This document shows, piece by piece, positions 7,301-8,335 of a stretch of 8,335 bases of DNA. The notes beneath the pieces were generated by a model. The model saw only the letters and a list, made by a program, of their open reading frames with translations. It had not been told where the DNA came from and made no database searches. Position 1 is the first letter of the stretch; every line of letters begins with the position of its first letter. The translations under genes were made by a program, and so were the position numbers. The stretch lies in contig JAAYUT010000422.1 in the NCBI GenBank assembly GCA_012517485.1, positions 1-8,335 of the forward strand, given 5' to 3'. The DNA is from Candidatus Atribacter fermentans (GTDB lineage: Bacteria > Atribacterota > Atribacteria > Atribacterales > Atribacteraceae).

Positions 7301-7967
7301 CATCTTCTTTATGTACCAGTAGAGTAGAAAAAGAGAAGTCCATTCCCCCTTCAACGGTTCCCTTCAAAGAATCATCATTGAAAGAAAAAATGAGTTGACC
7401 CTTGAGAGGAGAATTATCACTGAGAATTTGATAGTCAGTGTGAATTTCTTTTTCTGATATAACATCACCACTCATTGTTATTTTTGGATGATTTATTTGA
7501 AAGGATATTGCTTCGTTCTTCTTTTGAAGAAAAATCGGAAAAGCTTCAAGATGGTAAGTACTATTTGGAACAGTTAGATTTTTAATATCAATTTCAAAAT
7601 CCGGTACATGACGAAACTGAAAATCCTTAATATTCTGAATGAAGTTGTTTGTACGAGAGGAGAGTACTGCAGTTGGGATGGTGGCAACAATATTCTTATC
7701 CTGACCAAACAAGAGACCCCAATTCAAAGAAATGCTCATTTGAGGAGCGTAAAAAGAGAAATCATCATTGTTCAAAGAGAGTTCAACAATTTTAATATTG
7801 AGAGGAAACGAAAACGTTATTTGTTGATATGTTAGTTGAGTCGACCCAGTATTGAATTGATTTAATAAACGACCAATAGTTTTACTGGCTAAGCGCTGAA
7901 AACCAAAAAAGGATATTCCAACTAAAAAAATGATGAATATCGTTAAGGCGACAATAAACCTTTTCAA
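4317..7967 (-). CDS. tamB: TamB-family (DUF490) inner-membrane-anchored translocation/assembly protein
   Basis: TamB proteins are anchored in the inner membrane and span the periplasm as a long beta-structured groove. They take part in insertion of some OM proteins and are implicated in phospholipid movement to the OM. The 1216 residues are close to E. coli TamB (about 1,260). Residues about 4-25 form one membrane anchor after MKR. The middle consists of repetitive AsmA-like beta-strand segments rich in G-x-[LIF] patterns. The C-terminal DUF490 domain covers roughly the last 300 residues, with VNGRLDVIEGTYDL (1020-1033) and LQSEPPLIQEEILSLLFVG (1084-1102), the family signature. The protein ends in alternating polar/aromatic strands finishing with Phe. 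The start is TTG at 7967 with GGAG 7 nt upstream, in the end of the preceding gene; no other start fits the anchor. No frameshift is seen. It lies upstream of bamA, and no TamA is present in the window. Family assignment is firm; the exact cargo is unknown. Confidence 0.92.
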   Translation of the reverse strand: MKRFIVALTIFIIFLVGISFFGFQRLASKTIGRLLNQFNTGSTQLTYQQITFSFPLNIKIVELSLNNDDFSFYAPQMSISLNWGLLFGQDKNIVATIPTAVLSSRTNNFIQNIKDFQFRHVPDFEIDIKNLTVPNSTYHLEAFPIFLQKKNEAISFQINHPKITMSGDVISEKEIHTDYQILSDNSPLKGQLIFSFNDDSLKGTVEGGMDFSFSTLLVHKEDGIEFRNLQIQQMNEEKRSFSFNGGSRLWLKDQPHMQINGQISTGTIENTFDINLNFQLKNLSEVIGDLHIKTKEPKIDIVASLDFIPEDSVFSIQLLPGSIIEGNPILGEIQGKYSDQLINLEFVSQPMDIQFADIFGKGTIRGNATFSSGDFRAEGQLDSEWLQYQNYRIEKVQLQLQYNLEKILFHAVGQLFDGIITLDGTYFKKQLHATGSIENSKINQFIGGSDLPLNGNFSGIFEVQKPRSDPLVISLTVTNGTLFWNDVFLGDQFTAHLNYLGEKMIITDLFLRNQDGVIEGEIEKESENIKGNLRLTNYTISYPIAEGTLKMKVEGIGSFQYLEGRWKIAVDFFSPNWNYDEWSGTHLKFQGEISPETILITKCETQLLGGDLSLSGEIIPYKSINLIGTMKNLEFPDNDYQFKGKIQEVLLQAQGAWDRVSFGINAQGQSLTYQGQSMGDTFQITIEGEGPLPKKNEKIGFEKYLDPEILKKGDIQIQNVYFEQKIEGGYQVTGQGDIEARLDVSNKIWNFRSQNLRLTVEEFLNFTGSVQGSFKNDQINIQRIHLKEKARNIDLFGFGTYHVKEKIIQGQFTSQYDTNLSLPDYDLEVYLSGDAELNLTGTIDKPEYQGWVQANQGKIVQRGKDIIQFEDVFLTIDGKDFFVSKGHGQWLGFDFNAKGTIGKDGINLTFDIQGKNGLLGQFDYFQGFWQGTITLQGEYSDLHAGGEIQVKNGFIDTTQFNKRKGSSELFQNLDELFQNFPLKLKLVLKTDDNFRVRTRFIDLKLNGGLTLERSQGSIEVNGRLDVIEGTYDLVTRTIPLQGYVVFGDYFGFIPQLHLEGQTEINRYHIILKADGPLDDYEMKLQSEPPLIQEEILSLLFVGDKEAYQSLETLDLEPHLLSALRFFLGMKGTGLKNVLFFDSIELVAPKQENEGFYGIELKKELGENASISYTHDLSGGDNSTWNFELDLNREWSFKSEFGTDGHYGWELEFTTRF
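5029..5066. repeat. 17-bp direct repeat, 21-bp period, inside tamB
   Basis: The 17-mer AAATTTTGAAATAACTC occurs exactly at 5029-5045 and again at 5050-5066. The 21-bp period is seven codons, so the protein carries ELFQNLD (968-974) followed by ELFQNFP (975-981). It looks like a recent in-frame tandem duplication just before the C-terminal DUF490 core. Confidence 0.8.
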
Positions 7968-7971
7968 GATT

Positions 7972-8335
7972 TTACTCCAAAATCACAACACTACCCGTAA
8001 AAGAACCCTCTAATACAAAAGGAAGTGAAACGATTTCAGAAATGAAGTTTTGCTGATTATCACTGGAAAAGGTCTCACTCTTGCTTTTCAATTCAATCTT
8101 AATACCATTGGATTTTAATTGTTTTACTTTTTCATTGATATAATGATCAAGATCAGTTTGTGACGGAGGGATTTGAGCGTTTTCATCACCCCAATTCAAA
8201 CCTCGTACCACGACCTCGGCTTCACCAGGAATAAAATCTTTCGGAATCAATAAACCAAAATCAAGACTCTTCACACCTTGCCGATATAGGTTTAAATCGA
8301 TTCGTCCCTTTAAATCGGTTCCTCTTTTCACATCA
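7972..8335 (-). CDS. 3' end of an unrecognised, probably exported protein upstream of tamB (5'-partial)
   Basis: The frame is open to the window edge and ends with TAA at 7972-7974, giving about 120 visible residues. A GTG at 8331 could be read as a start, but the frame continues upstream and no Shine-Dalgarno can be judged, so I treat it as the C-terminus of a longer protein. It begins with alternating hydrophobic strands (RIDLNLYRQGVKSLDFGLLI), then PKDFIPGEAEVVVRGLNWG, a helical part (DLDHYINEKVKQLKSNG) and a final strand pair (SLPFVLEGSFTGSVVILE). There are no cysteines. The IP-x-x-F-x-PGEAEV-x-VRG stretch with a later LPFVLEGSF recalls the C-terminal region of some SpoIVB-like (S55) envelope peptidases, but the catalytic part is not in view and this is a weak impression. 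Its 4-nt distance from tamB suggests co-transcription and a role at the envelope. I do not assign a function. Confidence 0.7.
   Translation of the reverse strand, partial: DVKRGTDLKGRIDLNLYRQGVKSLDFGLLIPKDFIPGEAEVVVRGLNWGDENAQIPPSQTDLDHYINEKVKQLKSNGIKIELKSKSETFSSDNQQNFISEIVSLPFVLEGSFTGSVVILE
7975..7978 (-). promoter_or_regulatory. Shine-Dalgarno supporting the TTG start of tamB
   Basis: GGAG on the minus strand lies 7 nt before the TTG at 7967 and is formed by the last codons of the upstream gene, just before its TAA (7972-7974). This ideal spacing supports a TTG start and translational coupling of the two genes. Confidence 0.65.

Overview
This AT-rich window carries part of an outer-membrane (OM) biogenesis cluster from a diderm bacterium. 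All recognisable genes lie on the minus strand, so transcription runs from high to low coordinates. In that order they are: the 3' end of an unrecognised gene (8335-7972), tamB (7967-4317), a 349-nt gene-free gap, bamA (3967-2285), skp/ompH (2210-1704), lpxD (1677-670) and the first 238 codons of lpxC (715-1, cut by the window edge). I see no mobile element, CRISPR array, tRNA or rRNA. ORFs on the plus strand look like shadows of these genes.

The genes form one functional set. BamA folds and inserts OM beta-barrels, Skp/OmpH is a periplasmic holdase that delivers unfolded barrels, and TamB is a long inner-membrane-anchored periplasmic protein linked to OM assembly and envelope lipid transport. 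LpxC and LpxD are consecutive enzymes of lipid A synthesis. The organism therefore should make an OM containing a lipid A-type lipid. The order tamB-bamA-skp-lpxD-lpxC, low G+C, TTG starts and a BamA with only three POTRA domains fit the clustered OM loci known from diderm lineages near the Firmicutes (Negativicutes, Halanaerobiales) and from Atribacterota, better than a typical proteobacterium. An Atribacterota-like source is my guess, not a demonstrated assignment.

The layout is compact except for one place. The 5'-partial gene and tamB are 4 nt apart, bamA and skp 74 nt, skp and lpxD 26 nt, and lpxD and lpxC overlap by 46 nt. The gap between tamB and bamA is about a quarter G+C, has no plausible gene, and holds a perfect 17-bp palindrome inside a promoter-like arrangement. 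It is the most likely site for independent control of bamA-skp-lpxD-lpxC.

I did not find a clearly unprecedented system. The points most worth a second look are the palindrome/promoter in front of bamA, the 17-residue N-terminal extension of LpxC forced by its overlap with lpxD, the divergent active-site loop of that LpxC, the pairing of TamB with a three-POTRA BamA without a TamA, and the unidentified gene upstream of tamB.
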